Part shown: positions 54,865 through 63,793 of the stretch, piece by piece
Layout of the letters: every line of letters starts with the position of its first letter
How positions within the stretch are numbered: position 1 is the stretch's first letter
From: Mesotoga sp. UBA6090
GTDB taxonomy: Bacteria; Thermotogota; Thermotogae; Petrotogales; Kosmotogaceae
Assembly: GCF_002435945.1 (NCBI RefSeq)
Contig: NZ_DIXC01000014.1
Span: forward strand, 1 to 64,000
DNA length: 64,000 bases
Direction of reading: 5' to 3'
The notes under the pieces: generated by a model
Databases searched by the model: none
Told to the model about the DNA's origin: nothing
What the model saw: the letters and a program-made list of their open reading frames with translations, nothing else
Program-made: the position numbers and the translations under genes

Positions 54865-54894
54865 GGAAAACCATAAACGGTCAATCGGTTTTCC
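54865..54894. repeat. hairpin with arms ggaaaacc/ggttttcc
   Basis: Perfect eight-base arms (54865-54872, 54887-54894) around a 14-base loop. It also falls in a stretch with seven-base spacing of CGG/AGG ends (54853-54887). Confidence 0.5.
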
Positions 54895-55057
54895 TATTAT
54901 CTTTCCTAGTCGTAACCCCTATCGGCTTCCACCAAGACGTTTGTCACCTTCTTCCACTTTATCGGGGTTATTGTGCAGAGAATTTACATTCGATGAATTG
55001 AATTGTCTTTTGAGAAGTGAGAAGATCTAGCCAGTGTGGTTGAGGGAGGTAATGCTT

Positions 55058-55687
55058 TTGATTAGCGGTTTACCGTTCGGCGATCTCTACAATAAAGCCA
55101 ACGAAATTCAAGAAATTCTGGATTCAGTTGAGAAGATACTTAGAAATGTCCAGCTTGAGACAGGCCTTAGATGCCCGCCTTCTTGCAGGGAGTGTTGCAA
55201 GACTTCGGGCGATGCGATTCAGGTGACTGTTACCGAATTTCTTCCTCTTTCTTTGAGACTCTGGAATGAAGGAAAGGCCGCTCAGCTACTTGAGCGACTT
55301 GATTCAGTCTATGACAATGATCAGTGTATTCTCTTCGAAAGTTCCTCAGCTGTGAGTGAAGAGGGAGGATGCACAGAATACGCCAGCAGGCCACTCCTCT
55401 GCAGGCTATTTGGTTTTTCAGGAATTATCAATAGATCGGGACAGGTAATCCCCGTTGTATGCAGGTACATGAAAATTCACTGTCCGTTATCAGTAGAGAA
55501 TTTACTTGGGAAGCTTTCGAACGGTTTGAAAATTCCGGTTTTCGCCGACTATTCGAGCCAGATTAGAGGAGTTGATCCATATATGGGAGCAAACACATTC
55601 CCGGTCAATTTGGCGCTGAGAAGAGCACTTGAGTATGTGGGGCTGAGGTTTGACTATACCGGAAGAGGTTACGACAGAACTGCCTGA
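55058..55687 (+). CDS. YkgJ-family cysteine cluster protein
   Basis: About 209 residues with the CxxxCxxCC cluster (CPPSCRECC) early and further cysteines in GGCTEYASRPLLCRLFGF, the YkgJ/zinc- or iron-chelating pattern. The bound metal and function are unknown. TTG 55058 is favoured because GAGGGAGGT at 55042-55050 lies seven bases upstream; ATG 55052 would be only one base away from it. Confidence 0.8.
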   Translation: MISGLPFGDLYNKANEIQEILDSVEKILRNVQLETGLRCPPSCRECCKTSGDAIQVTVTEFLPLSLRLWNEGKAAQLLERLDSVYDNDQCILFESSSAVSEEGGCTEYASRPLLCRLFGFSGIINRSGQVIPVVCRYMKIHCPLSVENLLGKLSNGLKIPVFADYSSQIRGVDPYMGANTFPVNLALRRALEYVGLRFDYTGRGYDRTA

Positions 55688-55794
55688 GTTTTCAGTTAGT
55701 CACTCGACAGAAGTATCAATAATGAAATTCTGGTGGTAGAATTCTCTTAAAGAAGTCTCGAGATCTGAGACCGTGATAACTTGGAGGTGTAGAT

Positions 55795-57045
55795 ATGAAA
55801 AGATTACTTCTTATGCTACTAGTAGTTCTTTGTGCTGCGAGCCTTATGGCGCAGCTTGGACTCAGGACCCTCACTCCAGAACCTACTGAAACAGCAGATG
55901 CCACCGAAGCCGAAGTTGATGCTCCTGATTCAGAAGGATTGGCTACTCTAACTCTACGAACAGTTGATTCTCTCCTAGTAAGTTTCAGAGAGGGTTGGAA
56001 AGCTCCCGATGACAGCACCTGGAAGATCGAAGTGATAGGTTCTTCAGAGATAATGATACCTGAGGATTTCTCGATCTTTCAAGAGAAAACCGGTTTGAAC
56101 TACGACGTTCAGATCTTTGACAAAGACGGAGTGCTGTTTGGTAGACTTTTCTTTTACGAGCTTGAATCTTACGCGCGCGATGAGCTACTTCAGGCAGTGG
56201 TGACTTCCTTGTACGGTGAAAACGCTTCTACCGAAAAGAGATACGAGGAGATTGCAGAGCTTGACAACGGGCTAGTAGTGTATCTAGCATCTCTCAAGGT
56301 GAATCCGGTAGTAGATTACCCATTTGTTATTGTGTATTATCCGGACGAAGAGGTTGATATTACTGAGGCGGGTCCTGTCGCAATGTTCGTTTTCGAACCT
56401 ACAAGTTATTCAGACGGCGAACTTGAAAGAGCCAAGGAGATCATTGCTGGAATTGTGGGAAGCCATATTTCAATTGAAGAGGAGCCAGAAGAAGATGAGG
56501 TCGTTGATTTCCTTACTCCTGAAGAAGGTCAGCATACCGACCCATTTATCGTGATGGTCGATTCTCTTCTCAGTGAGGAGGAAGTGGAGATCTTCGTCGA
56601 CGACTGGATAGAAGTTGAAGGTGATTACTTTGGGTTCATGATGCCACCAGAATTCTCTGTGCAGTTCTACCTTTCCGACTACTTCGAGGTGGCTGATCTT
56701 GGTCTGGAAGGGACGATCGTAGGAAAGCTGTTTGTGGGTGAGGCGACTGATATACTGAGCACTGACGATGTACTTGACGGATATGTTTACCAATATCTGG
56801 GTGGTTTTGGCGATTATGAGATAATCGACAGTTATTCGGGTTACGTTGATAGGGAATCTACCATAAGTATCTTTGCTCTAGACTTTTCAGGGCAGCTTTG
56901 CTGGCTTGCTCTCTTCTCTGAATCCACTGATGCCGAGGTATTTGGTCCCGGAGAATACTTTGCACTCGTAGCTCTGGCCGATTCAGAGGACGCCTTTACC
57001 TGGGCAGAGTGGTACACGGGAATCCTTGCAACTCTCGACTTCTAG
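55795..57045 (+). CDS. exported acidic protein with two repeated domains, function unknown
   Basis: 416 residues, signal peptide (RLLLMLLVVLCAASLMA), then a very acidic mature part. Two segments of about 170 residues look related: VDSLLVSF...WKIEVIGSSEIMIPEDFS (from about 60) and VDSLLSEE...DWIEVEGDYFGFMMPPEFS (from about 250), each followed by a VLFGRLF/IVGKLF strand. This suggests an internal duplication. No family is recognised. GGAGGTG precedes the ATG; monocistronic. Confidence 0.78.
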   Translation: MKRLLLMLLVVLCAASLMAQLGLRTLTPEPTETADATEAEVDAPDSEGLATLTLRTVDSLLVSFREGWKAPDDSTWKIEVIGSSEIMIPEDFSIFQEKTGLNYDVQIFDKDGVLFGRLFFYELESYARDELLQAVVTSLYGENASTEKRYEEIAELDNGLVVYLASLKVNPVVDYPFVIVYYPDEEVDITEAGPVAMFVFEPTSYSDGELERAKEIIAGIVGSHISIEEEPEEDEVVDFLTPEEGQHTDPFIVMVDSLLSEEEVEIFVDDWIEVEGDYFGFMMPPEFSVQFYLSDYFEVADLGLEGTIVGKLFVGEATDILSTDDVLDGYVYQYLGGFGDYEIIDSYSGYVDRESTISIFALDFSGQLCWLALFSESTDAEVFGPGEYFALVALADSEDAFTWAEWYTGILATLDF

Positions 57046-57077
57046 TTTTCGAATATTCTAGGATAGATGTTTCTCGG

Positions 57078-57110
57078 GGAGACGCTAACGCAAAAGAAGC
57101 GTCTCCTTGC
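57078..57110 (+). terminator. possible terminator after the acidic exported protein
   Basis: Nine-base perfect stem ggagacgct/agcgtctcc (57078-57086, 57098-57106), 11-base loop, then TTGCTTC. The weak T run leaves some doubt. It may serve both converging genes. Confidence 0.65.
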
Positions 57111-57130
57111 TTCTGAAAGGAAATTTCGCT

Positions 57131-57640
57131 TCATTTACCTGAATGGTCCTTGGTTACCCCTTCTTCTGTATCAAATAGCCACCGAAGAAACTGAACAAGA
57201 CCACTTCCCGCTGACTTAACTGCAGTCTTCAGTGCGTCAGCGGCTGTTTTGACATCTTCTTTGTACACATCAATAGCTGAAGAGTTCTCTGTATTGCTTT
57301 CGAAGGACTCCAGTCTTTCCTTGAGTTCCGCGACCGTCGCTTTTTCCTCGCCAAGCTCTCTTTCTAGCCTCTGGTTCTCTTCTTGAAGGCTGGCTATCTT
57401 GTCTCGAAGTTCAGTAAGTTCTTCAGTAACGGAAGTATGCGTATCCTTGAGGACAACTGCTCTATGGGCAGCCTCAACAACTGTGAAGCCTTTGGAAGTA
57501 TAGTCCGGCATTTTCTTCACAATCTGGATTACATCTTCGTTGACCTCATCGATAAGCCCTTCTTCAATCAAGACTTTCACATAATTTCTTACTGTTTCAT
57601 ACTTGATTCCACTTGCCTCAGAGAGTTCTTTGAAATTCAT
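57131..57640 (-). CDS. HTH-plus-coiled-coil protein
   Basis: 169 residues. The N-terminus is a winged-helix/MerR-like HTH (ELSEASGIKYETVRNYVKVL), the middle (about 75-115) a coiled coil (LTELRDKIASLQEENQRLE), and the end an amphipathic or membrane-prone helix (SGLVQFLRWLF). It could be a DNA-binding protein that oligomerises or attaches to the membrane. No family name can be given. GGAGGGA precedes ATG 57640. Confidence 0.72.
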   Translation of the reverse strand: MNFKELSEASGIKYETVRNYVKVLIEEGLIDEVNEDVIQIVKKMPDYTSKGFTVVEAAHRAVVLKDTHTSVTEELTELRDKIASLQEENQRLERELGEEKATVAELKERLESFESNTENSSAIDVYKEDVKTAADALKTAVKSAGSGLVQFLRWLFDTEEGVTKDHSGK

Positions 57641-57797
57641 TGCAATCCCTCCAGCAAAAGCTTTTTCATTAACATATTCAGTATATCAGAAGAAAGAACG
57701 GCGGAACTGATCTAGATAGACCTCTGAGTATCATAGATGTCCGATTGCCATGCTTTTGATATCATTGATAAAGTCGATAAGAAAGCGAGGAGATAGA

Positions 57798-58577
57798 ATG
57801 AGGAAAATGATAGTGATAGTCGTTCTATTAGTGGTCTCATTAAGCACACTGGCAGCAGTCTTTATGGAAGAAGAACTTACCGTTCAGCAGTTTGGCTTCT
57901 CCGGAAAGGTCCATACTGCCAAAATCGAGATTGTGAAATTGGGAGCCGAACTCATGGTTTCTGATCCAGAGATAATCATTTTCAATCAGGCCGGTTTTGT
58001 GATCTCCAGGGAAACCGAAGGAGGAAAAACAAAGTATACATACGATGATCCGGGAAGGTTAGTCAAAAAGGAATTCATGGATGAAGAAGGGTCTGTTTTC
58101 CAGAGAGTAGATATCTACTATAATGGAGATTTCTACGATGCCGTTGCCTTTGACGAATTAGGTATTGAACTGGAAAGAACTCGCTACTGGTATGATACCG
58201 ATGAAAGAACCCTTGCTTTTTCAGTTTTGACGGAGACCGGAGTTTCAACCAACACTCTCTTCTTTGATGAGAATGGGAAAAAGCTTGAAAGCTATTCAAT
58301 AGTCAGGGAGAATATTCCTGAACTCGAAACAGATGTTTACATTGTTTTGGAAAGCAAGTTTTCCTATGATTCATATGGCTCGCTTAATGGCGAGAGGATG
58401 ATCGTCAGAATCAGAAAAGAAGGTAAAGAGCAAGCGACGGAATATCGTAAGAGGGTAGATATTCTCTCTAGAGATGATAGAGGCAATCCAGTTCGGGAAT
58501 TTCATAGAACAGAGTTTCTCGACGGTTCAAATCCTCCCGAAGAATTCATCTACTCAAGAGAGTTCACCTATTATTGA
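57798..58577 (+). CDS. exported protein with YD/RHS-like sequence, function unknown
   Basis: About 259 residues from ATG 57798 (GAGGAG upstream), with a signal peptide (MIVIVVLLVVSLSTLAA). The mature part is strand-rich with repeated pieces such as YTYDDPGRLVKKEFMDEEG and RYWYDTDERT, similar to YD-repeat text but too short and irregular to be a real RHS protein. No relatives recognised. Confidence 0.7.
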   Translation: MRKMIVIVVLLVVSLSTLAAVFMEEELTVQQFGFSGKVHTAKIEIVKLGAELMVSDPEIIIFNQAGFVISRETEGGKTKYTYDDPGRLVKKEFMDEEGSVFQRVDIYYNGDFYDAVAFDELGIELERTRYWYDTDERTLAFSVLTETGVSTNTLFFDENGKKLESYSIVRENIPELETDVYIVLESKFSYDSYGSLNGERMIVRIRKEGKEQATEYRKRVDILSRDDRGNPVREFHRTEFLDGSNPPEEFIYSREFTYY

Positions 58578-58590
58578 TTTATCACTCGGC

Positions 58591-58604
58591 GTAACAATTG
58601 TTAC
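58591..58604. promoter_or_regulatory. perfect 14-bp palindrome upstream of hcp, candidate operator
   Basis: GTAACAATTGTTAC is a perfect palindrome 57 bases before the hcp start; a second, looser dyad GTTACCGATAAC begins inside it. hcp genes in anaerobes are commonly controlled by HcpR-type CRP/FNR regulators, which bind such GTnAC inverted repeats (from memory). No such regulator gene is in the window. Confidence 0.65.
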
Positions 58605-58660
58605 CGATAACGTGACGACCGTGACTGTAATATATTCATGTCGATAAAGGAGGGATTTGC

Positions 58661-60319
58661 TTGTTCTGTTTTCAGTGTTCCGAAACGATGAAGGGAACTG
58701 GTTGCACTGTCAAAGGTGTATGTGGAAAAGAGCCAGAGGTAGCGAATCTTCAGGATTTGCTAATATGGATTCTGAAGGGCATCTCATATTGGGGAGTCAG
58801 AGCTCGGGAAATCGGAGTAACTGACGTAGAGACCGGCCTTTATGTTGCCGAGGGTTTGTTTACAACGATCACTAATGTCGATTTTGATTCCGAGAGCCTT
58901 GGCAAAAAGATAGACAGGGCTTTGGAAGTAAGAGAGAGAATCGAACGACTTTTCAAAGAGGGCTTCAGAAGGAAACACGGAAAGGATTTCAATGACCTGG
59001 TTCCCGAAGCCTGCACCTGGAAGCTCTCCGGTGGGCTGAACGTTTACGAAATGAAGGGTGCGGAAGTTGGCGTACTGGATACTTCAGACGAAGATGTTCG
59101 GTCGCTGAGGGAGCTTCTAACATATGGACTCAAGGGAATTGCCGCATATACCGATCACGCGTATATTCTAAAGCATTCGGACAACTCAATACTAGACTTC
59201 CTTCAGGAAGCGCTTGCAGCCACCCTGGATGACTCACGAACGGCTGATGACTATGTTTCTCTAGTTCTCAAAGCGGGCGAATATGCAGTAAAGTCAATGG
59301 CTCTGTTGGATGAGGCAAATACCAGCAGTTACGGAAATCCAGAGATTACTTCCGTTTTTACGGGCACAGTTGAAGGACCGGGAATCCTCGTTAGCGGACA
59401 TGATCTTCTTGATCTCGAAGAACTCTTGAAACAGACTGAAGGAAAGGGAATTAACATCTATACTCACGGTGAAATGCTTCCTGCCAACGCTTATCCTGGA
59501 CTGAAGAAGTACTCTCATCTGAAAGGCAATTTTGGTACCTCCTGGTATAACCAGCAAAAGGAATTCGAAGAATTCCAGGGTCCAATTCTTATGACCACGA
59601 ACTGTATTCAGAAGCCCAGGGACTCTTATAAGGAAAGAATATTCACAACGGGTCTTGTTGCTTGGCCGGGCGTTTCACACATTCCGAACAGGGTAGATGG
59701 AAAGCAGAAGGATTTCTCGCCGATTATCCAAAAGGCTCTTGAGGTAGGGGATATAGGAGCAAGACCAGGTAAGAGCATCATTGTCGGTCTCGCTCACGAC
59801 CAGCTATCGAAAGTCTCGGATAAGATAATTGATGCAGTTAAAGCCGGTGCCATAAAGAAGTTTGTGGTGATGGGCGGTTGCGACGGACACGCCAAGGAGA
59901 GACAGTACTACACAGACCTGGCCGAGAAGCTTCCGAGAGAGATGGTAATACTAACCGCAGGTTGCGCAAAGTACAGGTATAACATGCTAGACCTTGGCGA
60001 TATTGGAGGCATCCCGAGAGTCGTAGACGCAGGCCAGTGCAACGATTCATATTCGCTGGTTCTTACCGCTCTGAAACTCAAGGAGGCTTTTGGCCTTGAA
60101 GATATCAATGATCTGCCGATCGAGTATGATATTGCCTGGTATGAGCAAAAGGCTGTAGCGGTACTTCTCGCACTCCTATACATGGGTGTAAAAGGTATTC
60201 GCCTGGGGCCGGTGTTGCCAGCTTTCGTATCGCCTAATGTTTTGAAGGTACTTGTTGATAATTTCGATATAAAGCCGATCAAGACCGTTGATGAGGATCT
60301 TTCCGCAATTATAGGTTAG
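58661..60319 (+). CDS. hcp: hydroxylamine reductase / hybrid cluster protein
   Basis: 552 residues. The N-terminal cluster cysteines are Cys3, Cys6, Cys15 and Cys21 (CX2CX8CX5C, class I-like, expected to bind a [4Fe-4S] cube). Hybrid-cluster ligand motifs follow: THGEMLPANAYP, TTNCIQKP, GGCDGHAKE and AGCAKYRYN. It detoxifies hydroxylamine or NO under nitrosative stress. TTG 58661 follows AAGGAGGGA. Its end overlaps a converging gene by 11 bases. Confidence 0.94.
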   Translation: MFCFQCSETMKGTGCTVKGVCGKEPEVANLQDLLIWILKGISYWGVRAREIGVTDVETGLYVAEGLFTTITNVDFDSESLGKKIDRALEVRERIERLFKEGFRRKHGKDFNDLVPEACTWKLSGGLNVYEMKGAEVGVLDTSDEDVRSLRELLTYGLKGIAAYTDHAYILKHSDNSILDFLQEALAATLDDSRTADDYVSLVLKAGEYAVKSMALLDEANTSSYGNPEITSVFTGTVEGPGILVSGHDLLDLEELLKQTEGKGINIYTHGEMLPANAYPGLKKYSHLKGNFGTSWYNQQKEFEEFQGPILMTTNCIQKPRDSYKERIFTTGLVAWPGVSHIPNRVDGKQKDFSPIIQKALEVGDIGARPGKSIIVGLAHDQLSKVSDKIIDAVKAGAIKKFVVMGGCDGHAKERQYYTDLAEKLPREMVILTAGCAKYRYNMLDLGDIGGIPRVVDAGQCNDSYSLVLTALKLKEAFGLEDINDLPIEYDIAWYEQKAVAVLLALLYMGVKGIRLGPVLPAFVSPNVLKVLVDNFDIKPIKTVDEDLSAIIG

Positions 60320-61301
60320 ACAAAGCGCTTTTGAAGAAATGAACTACCTTCTCAGCAACTTCCATCATTGAAGGTCTCATTTCTCCTCCGTCGGGCACCA
60401 ATCCGTGCCCGGCGTTTTCTACGATGATCAACTCCGCACTACATCCTTTGTCTAAGAGCTTTTCGAATAATCGGACTGATTGATAGGGAGGTACAACAGC
60501 ATCTTTATCTCCCTGAACTATAAGAAAGGAAGGGGAATCACTTCTGACATATGAGATAGGACTAGCCTTCTTGAGGACATCTTCTTCGCTGCCAAAAATC
60601 AAATCGGCTAGCTCTTTCTCAATCCCTGTGAATAGTGCTTCTAGGTCGGTCGGGCCATATAGATCCGCAACACAGATCAGTTCTTCACTCTGATCAGAGA
60701 ATTCATCACTTGAAAACAACCCTTTGTCAGCAGTTAGGGCAGCAAGAGATACTAGGTGTGCCCCCGCACTGGTGCCAAAGGCTCCAATTCTGCCTGGATC
60801 GATCATTAATTCAGAGGAGTGCTTTCTGACAAAGCGGACAGCCGTCTTGACATCTATCACCTGGGAAGGGAACTTCCACTTCGGTGCAAGCCTGTAATCT
60901 ATAGAAAAGACAATGAAGCCCGCTCTGATGAGTTCGCTTACAATAACCACTCCGGGACCGCTTCTCTTATCGCCTGTAATCCAAGCGCCACCGTGAACAT
61001 AGAGTATGCCGGGTCTAGGGGTATCTATATCGTTGGGAGTGAAAATATCCATTGTAAGAGTCTCTCCGCCAGCTCGGGAGTAGATGACATCTTCTTCGAA
61101 TCTATAGTCAATTGCCGGTCTTCCATAGGAATCAACATCGAGATTCTTAAGATCGAAGCTTTCGCTGCTTCTCGAAGCCAGAAACAACTGTTCCACTAAA
61201 TCGGCGAATGCCCTGATCTCCGAAAACGGTGAGCCAGCCAGACCAACAGAGCAGACCAGACAGAAAACCACAATTATCTGCGTCTTTCTAGTCGGACTCA
61301 T
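60309..61301 (-). CDS. exported alpha/beta hydrolase, esterase/lipase-like (HSL/BD-FAE type)
   Basis: About 330 residues with a signal peptide (IIVVFCLVCSVGLA), oxyanion-hole HGGAWITGDK, nucleophile GTSAGAHL, acid in VQGDKDAVVPP and catalytic His in NAGHGLVP. It belongs to the feruloyl-esterase/HSL-like esterases. The start is set at ATG 61301; an upstream TTG at 61328 is possible. It overlaps the end of hcp on the other strand. Confidence 0.85.
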   Translation of the reverse strand: MSPTRKTQIIVVFCLVCSVGLAGSPFSEIRAFADLVEQLFLASRSSESFDLKNLDVDSYGRPAIDYRFEEDVIYSRAGGETLTMDIFTPNDIDTPRPGILYVHGGAWITGDKRSGPGVVIVSELIRAGFIVFSIDYRLAPKWKFPSQVIDVKTAVRFVRKHSSELMIDPGRIGAFGTSAGAHLVSLAALTADKGLFSSDEFSDQSEELICVADLYGPTDLEALFTGIEKELADLIFGSEEDVLKKASPISYVRSDSPSFLIVQGDKDAVVPPYQSVRLFEKLLDKGCSAELIIVENAGHGLVPDGGEMRPSMMEVAEKVVHFFKSALSNL

Positions 61302-61338
61302 CTTTCTGCGAACGTCTCCTTGCAACAATTTGTCAAAT

Positions 61339-63453
61339 CTAAGGAAGTATGTTTATTATTCCGAGAACAACTGCTGCCAGAGATGAAATCACTGCGACCG
61401 TCAACCAGATGTTGTTCGTCCTTCTCAGTGAAGCAATCTCTTGTGCCGATTCTTCTCTGGATTTATTCACAAGCTCTTCGGCGATAGCGTTAATTTCTTC
61501 TCTGGAAACAACTCTTGACCCGAAGTCCTCGGAAAGTTTACTGAGATCTTCTCTGACTTTCGCAAGTTCTTGCTCAGTTACGGACAGATCATCCTGAAGT
61601 CTTTTGATTGTCTTCATATTGCTGTCAATTGCAGCAACTGATCCGTCAAAGTTTCCCTTAATACTATCAAGGTCTATTGAAACTGCTTCAAGAGAGTCTT
61701 GCAGAAGCCCGAATGAGAGATCCAGCTCAGTCAAAGAGCTTCTAAGTTCAGTGAGATCACTCTGAAGAATAGTTATCTCTTCCATGAACTCACCACGCGT
61801 ATCTTCAAAGGTTTCGATAGATACTCCTTCAGGAGGAATCGATTCTCTCAAAGTTATCAGATCTGCGTTAAATCTCACAAAACCTCTTGAAAGACTGTCG
61901 GCAATTTCGCGCAATTCGAGTATCTCAGTCTCGATTTCATCCATGTTAATTGCTCCCGTTCCAAAGACGCCGACTTCAAGGTCCTCAACCTTTTTCACAA
62001 GGTCTGAAATGGTATTTTCGGCTGAGGAAAAGGTATTCCGAAGAGTGTCTATTCTGTCGGACAGATTTCTTGTCGTTGATTCGGAGGCGGACAATCTTGC
62101 TCTGATCTCTTCGACATCAGACAGCGAACTCTCGGCTGCCAGTACTCTCGCTTCAACATCCGATAGTATTCCAGACATCGAACTTATTTTCTCCATCTGA
62201 GAAAGTGCTGTCTCTGATACGTAGACCGAAAGCCCTTTCAGCTCTGAAGACACTCCTTCCAATAGCTCACTGTTGATCGTGACGTTCTCAATATTGCTCT
62301 GAACAGATTCTTCGACAATTACCAAACGCTCAATCAAAGAGTCGATTTTCTCGCTCAAGTCATTTCTGACTGAGACTACCTCATCCGATTGGGTACCAAT
62401 GGATTTTCCGAGTTCTTCAAGTCTGTTTTCAGCCTCAGACAGGCCTTCACTTATTTCATCAATCTTCACCATGATTGACGAAATCTCGTCTGAATCAGCT
62501 TGTTCACTTGCAGACTCCTCGAGCTGTGCCACTCGATTCTGAAGATCTTGTATTGATACTTGAAGCAGGCTCTGAGAAGCTGCCAGTGTCTCAATTCTTG
62601 AGATCTCGTCGCTCCAGTTTGCAAGAGATGAGTAAAGACGGTCCAGAGAATCGCTAAGCTCTTCAAACTCTATCCTTCGGACAGGATTGTCTACTACTGT
62701 CTCTTCGAGTGCAGCAATTCTGTTCTCTATTGTCAACACGAACTCTTCAACATCAAAAGCGCCTCGATCTACCATTGCCTTGTATTCAGCCAGTGCAACT
62801 TGAGTATCAAGGAATAGAGTGTTTAGCCTTCTAAATTGTAGATTCAATCCTTCAACATTGTCCTGTAAGAAGTCCAGTCTATCATTCAAGTCGGCTATAC
62901 CGACAACCAGAGTATCATAATCATCCGTGGCTTGCGAATCTGATGCCGAGATTGTTTCGTCGAGAGTCACCGGCGCCATCTCGACAAGTCTGCCGGGTTC
63001 AGTAGTTCTCACTCTCCATGGAAGTAGAATCTGTTGTACTCTAACGTCCATGAAATAGTCCTCTAATGGGGTTTCCGAGGTTAGGACAAGAACACCGCCG
63101 GAAGGAAGAGAGAAAGGCAGTTCCAAAGACGTGGACAAATCTTCGACTTTGTAGATTTTATGAGCGATTCTTTCGTTGCTCTTGGCATCGATGATTACAA
63201 CGTTATTCACTTCAATGTCCATGACTCTTGTAGATCGGACTATGAGTATGCCCAGCAGATTCTGGTTCTGCATCATTTTTATTTCTGAATCAGTAGCGGC
63301 ATACGTCGGCACAAAACGCGCATCAAAGCCAGCTCCCGAGAAAGATACGAAAGCCTCACTCCTTGATAAAAGTGTGTTCAACAGCTCATCGTACTCTTGG
63401 GCAAACGCCAAGAATGATACAAGTACAATGATAATCAGAAGAACTTTCTTCAT
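61339..63453 (-). CDS. exported rod-like coiled-coil protein with C-terminal membrane anchor
   Basis: About 704 residues: signal peptide (VLLIIIVLVSFLAFA), a globular N-terminal domain of about 150 residues, a very long heptad-rich coiled coil (about 160-670) and a C-terminal hydrophobic helix (NIWLTVAVISSLAAVVLGI). This resembles the plan of the Thermotoga outer-envelope spacer Omp-alpha, though I see no SLH domain at the N-terminus. It may bridge the cell body and the sheath (toga). ATG 63453 has GGAGG seven bases upstream. Confidence 0.78.
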   Translation of the reverse strand: MKKVLLIIIVLVSFLAFAQEYDELLNTLLSRSEAFVSFSGAGFDARFVPTYAATDSEIKMMQNQNLLGILIVRSTRVMDIEVNNVVIIDAKSNERIAHKIYKVEDLSTSLELPFSLPSGGVLVLTSETPLEDYFMDVRVQQILLPWRVRTTEPGRLVEMAPVTLDETISASDSQATDDYDTLVVGIADLNDRLDFLQDNVEGLNLQFRRLNTLFLDTQVALAEYKAMVDRGAFDVEEFVLTIENRIAALEETVVDNPVRRIEFEELSDSLDRLYSSLANWSDEISRIETLAASQSLLQVSIQDLQNRVAQLEESASEQADSDEISSIMVKIDEISEGLSEAENRLEELGKSIGTQSDEVVSVRNDLSEKIDSLIERLVIVEESVQSNIENVTINSELLEGVSSELKGLSVYVSETALSQMEKISSMSGILSDVEARVLAAESSLSDVEEIRARLSASESTTRNLSDRIDTLRNTFSSAENTISDLVKKVEDLEVGVFGTGAINMDEIETEILELREIADSLSRGFVRFNADLITLRESIPPEGVSIETFEDTRGEFMEEITILQSDLTELRSSLTELDLSFGLLQDSLEAVSIDLDSIKGNFDGSVAAIDSNMKTIKRLQDDLSVTEQELAKVREDLSKLSEDFGSRVVSREEINAIAEELVNKSREESAQEIASLRRTNNIWLTVAVISSLAAVVLGIINILP

Positions 63454-63793
63454 AAGCATACCTCCTGCGAGACGGGCGTTCGGCCAGAAAGATTCCTTAG
63501 TGTACCCACTGTCCCAAATAGTGCTTCTTCTTGAAAATTCTGACCTTCCTCTACTGATAAGTATAACAACGGGAGCGCCATAATTCAGCATAGAATCTGC
63601 GTGAATTCCTACACCTCTGCGAAATCCCGGGTCTCTCTTGGTTGTTTGATCGCCCCATCGTTATGGCGGGTCCTTCCCAGGATGTGAATATGTTTGGTTT
63701 TCGGCCTGCAGTCATAAATAGCTCGTTTGTCAATTCAGCGGACCGCTCTTGACTGTGATATACTGTCAGTGAATTTCCTCACGGGGTGTTGCA

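Larger units (their letters stand above)
54166..55057. other. repeat-rich non-coding island
   Basis: About 890 bases with no plausible gene on either strand. It contains several inverted repeats (54301, 54626, 54865), a 16-base imperfect direct repeat (54661, 54687), and a tract organised in seven-base units (54344-54595). The plus strand is strongly pyrimidine-rich in the middle. Confidence 0.6.
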
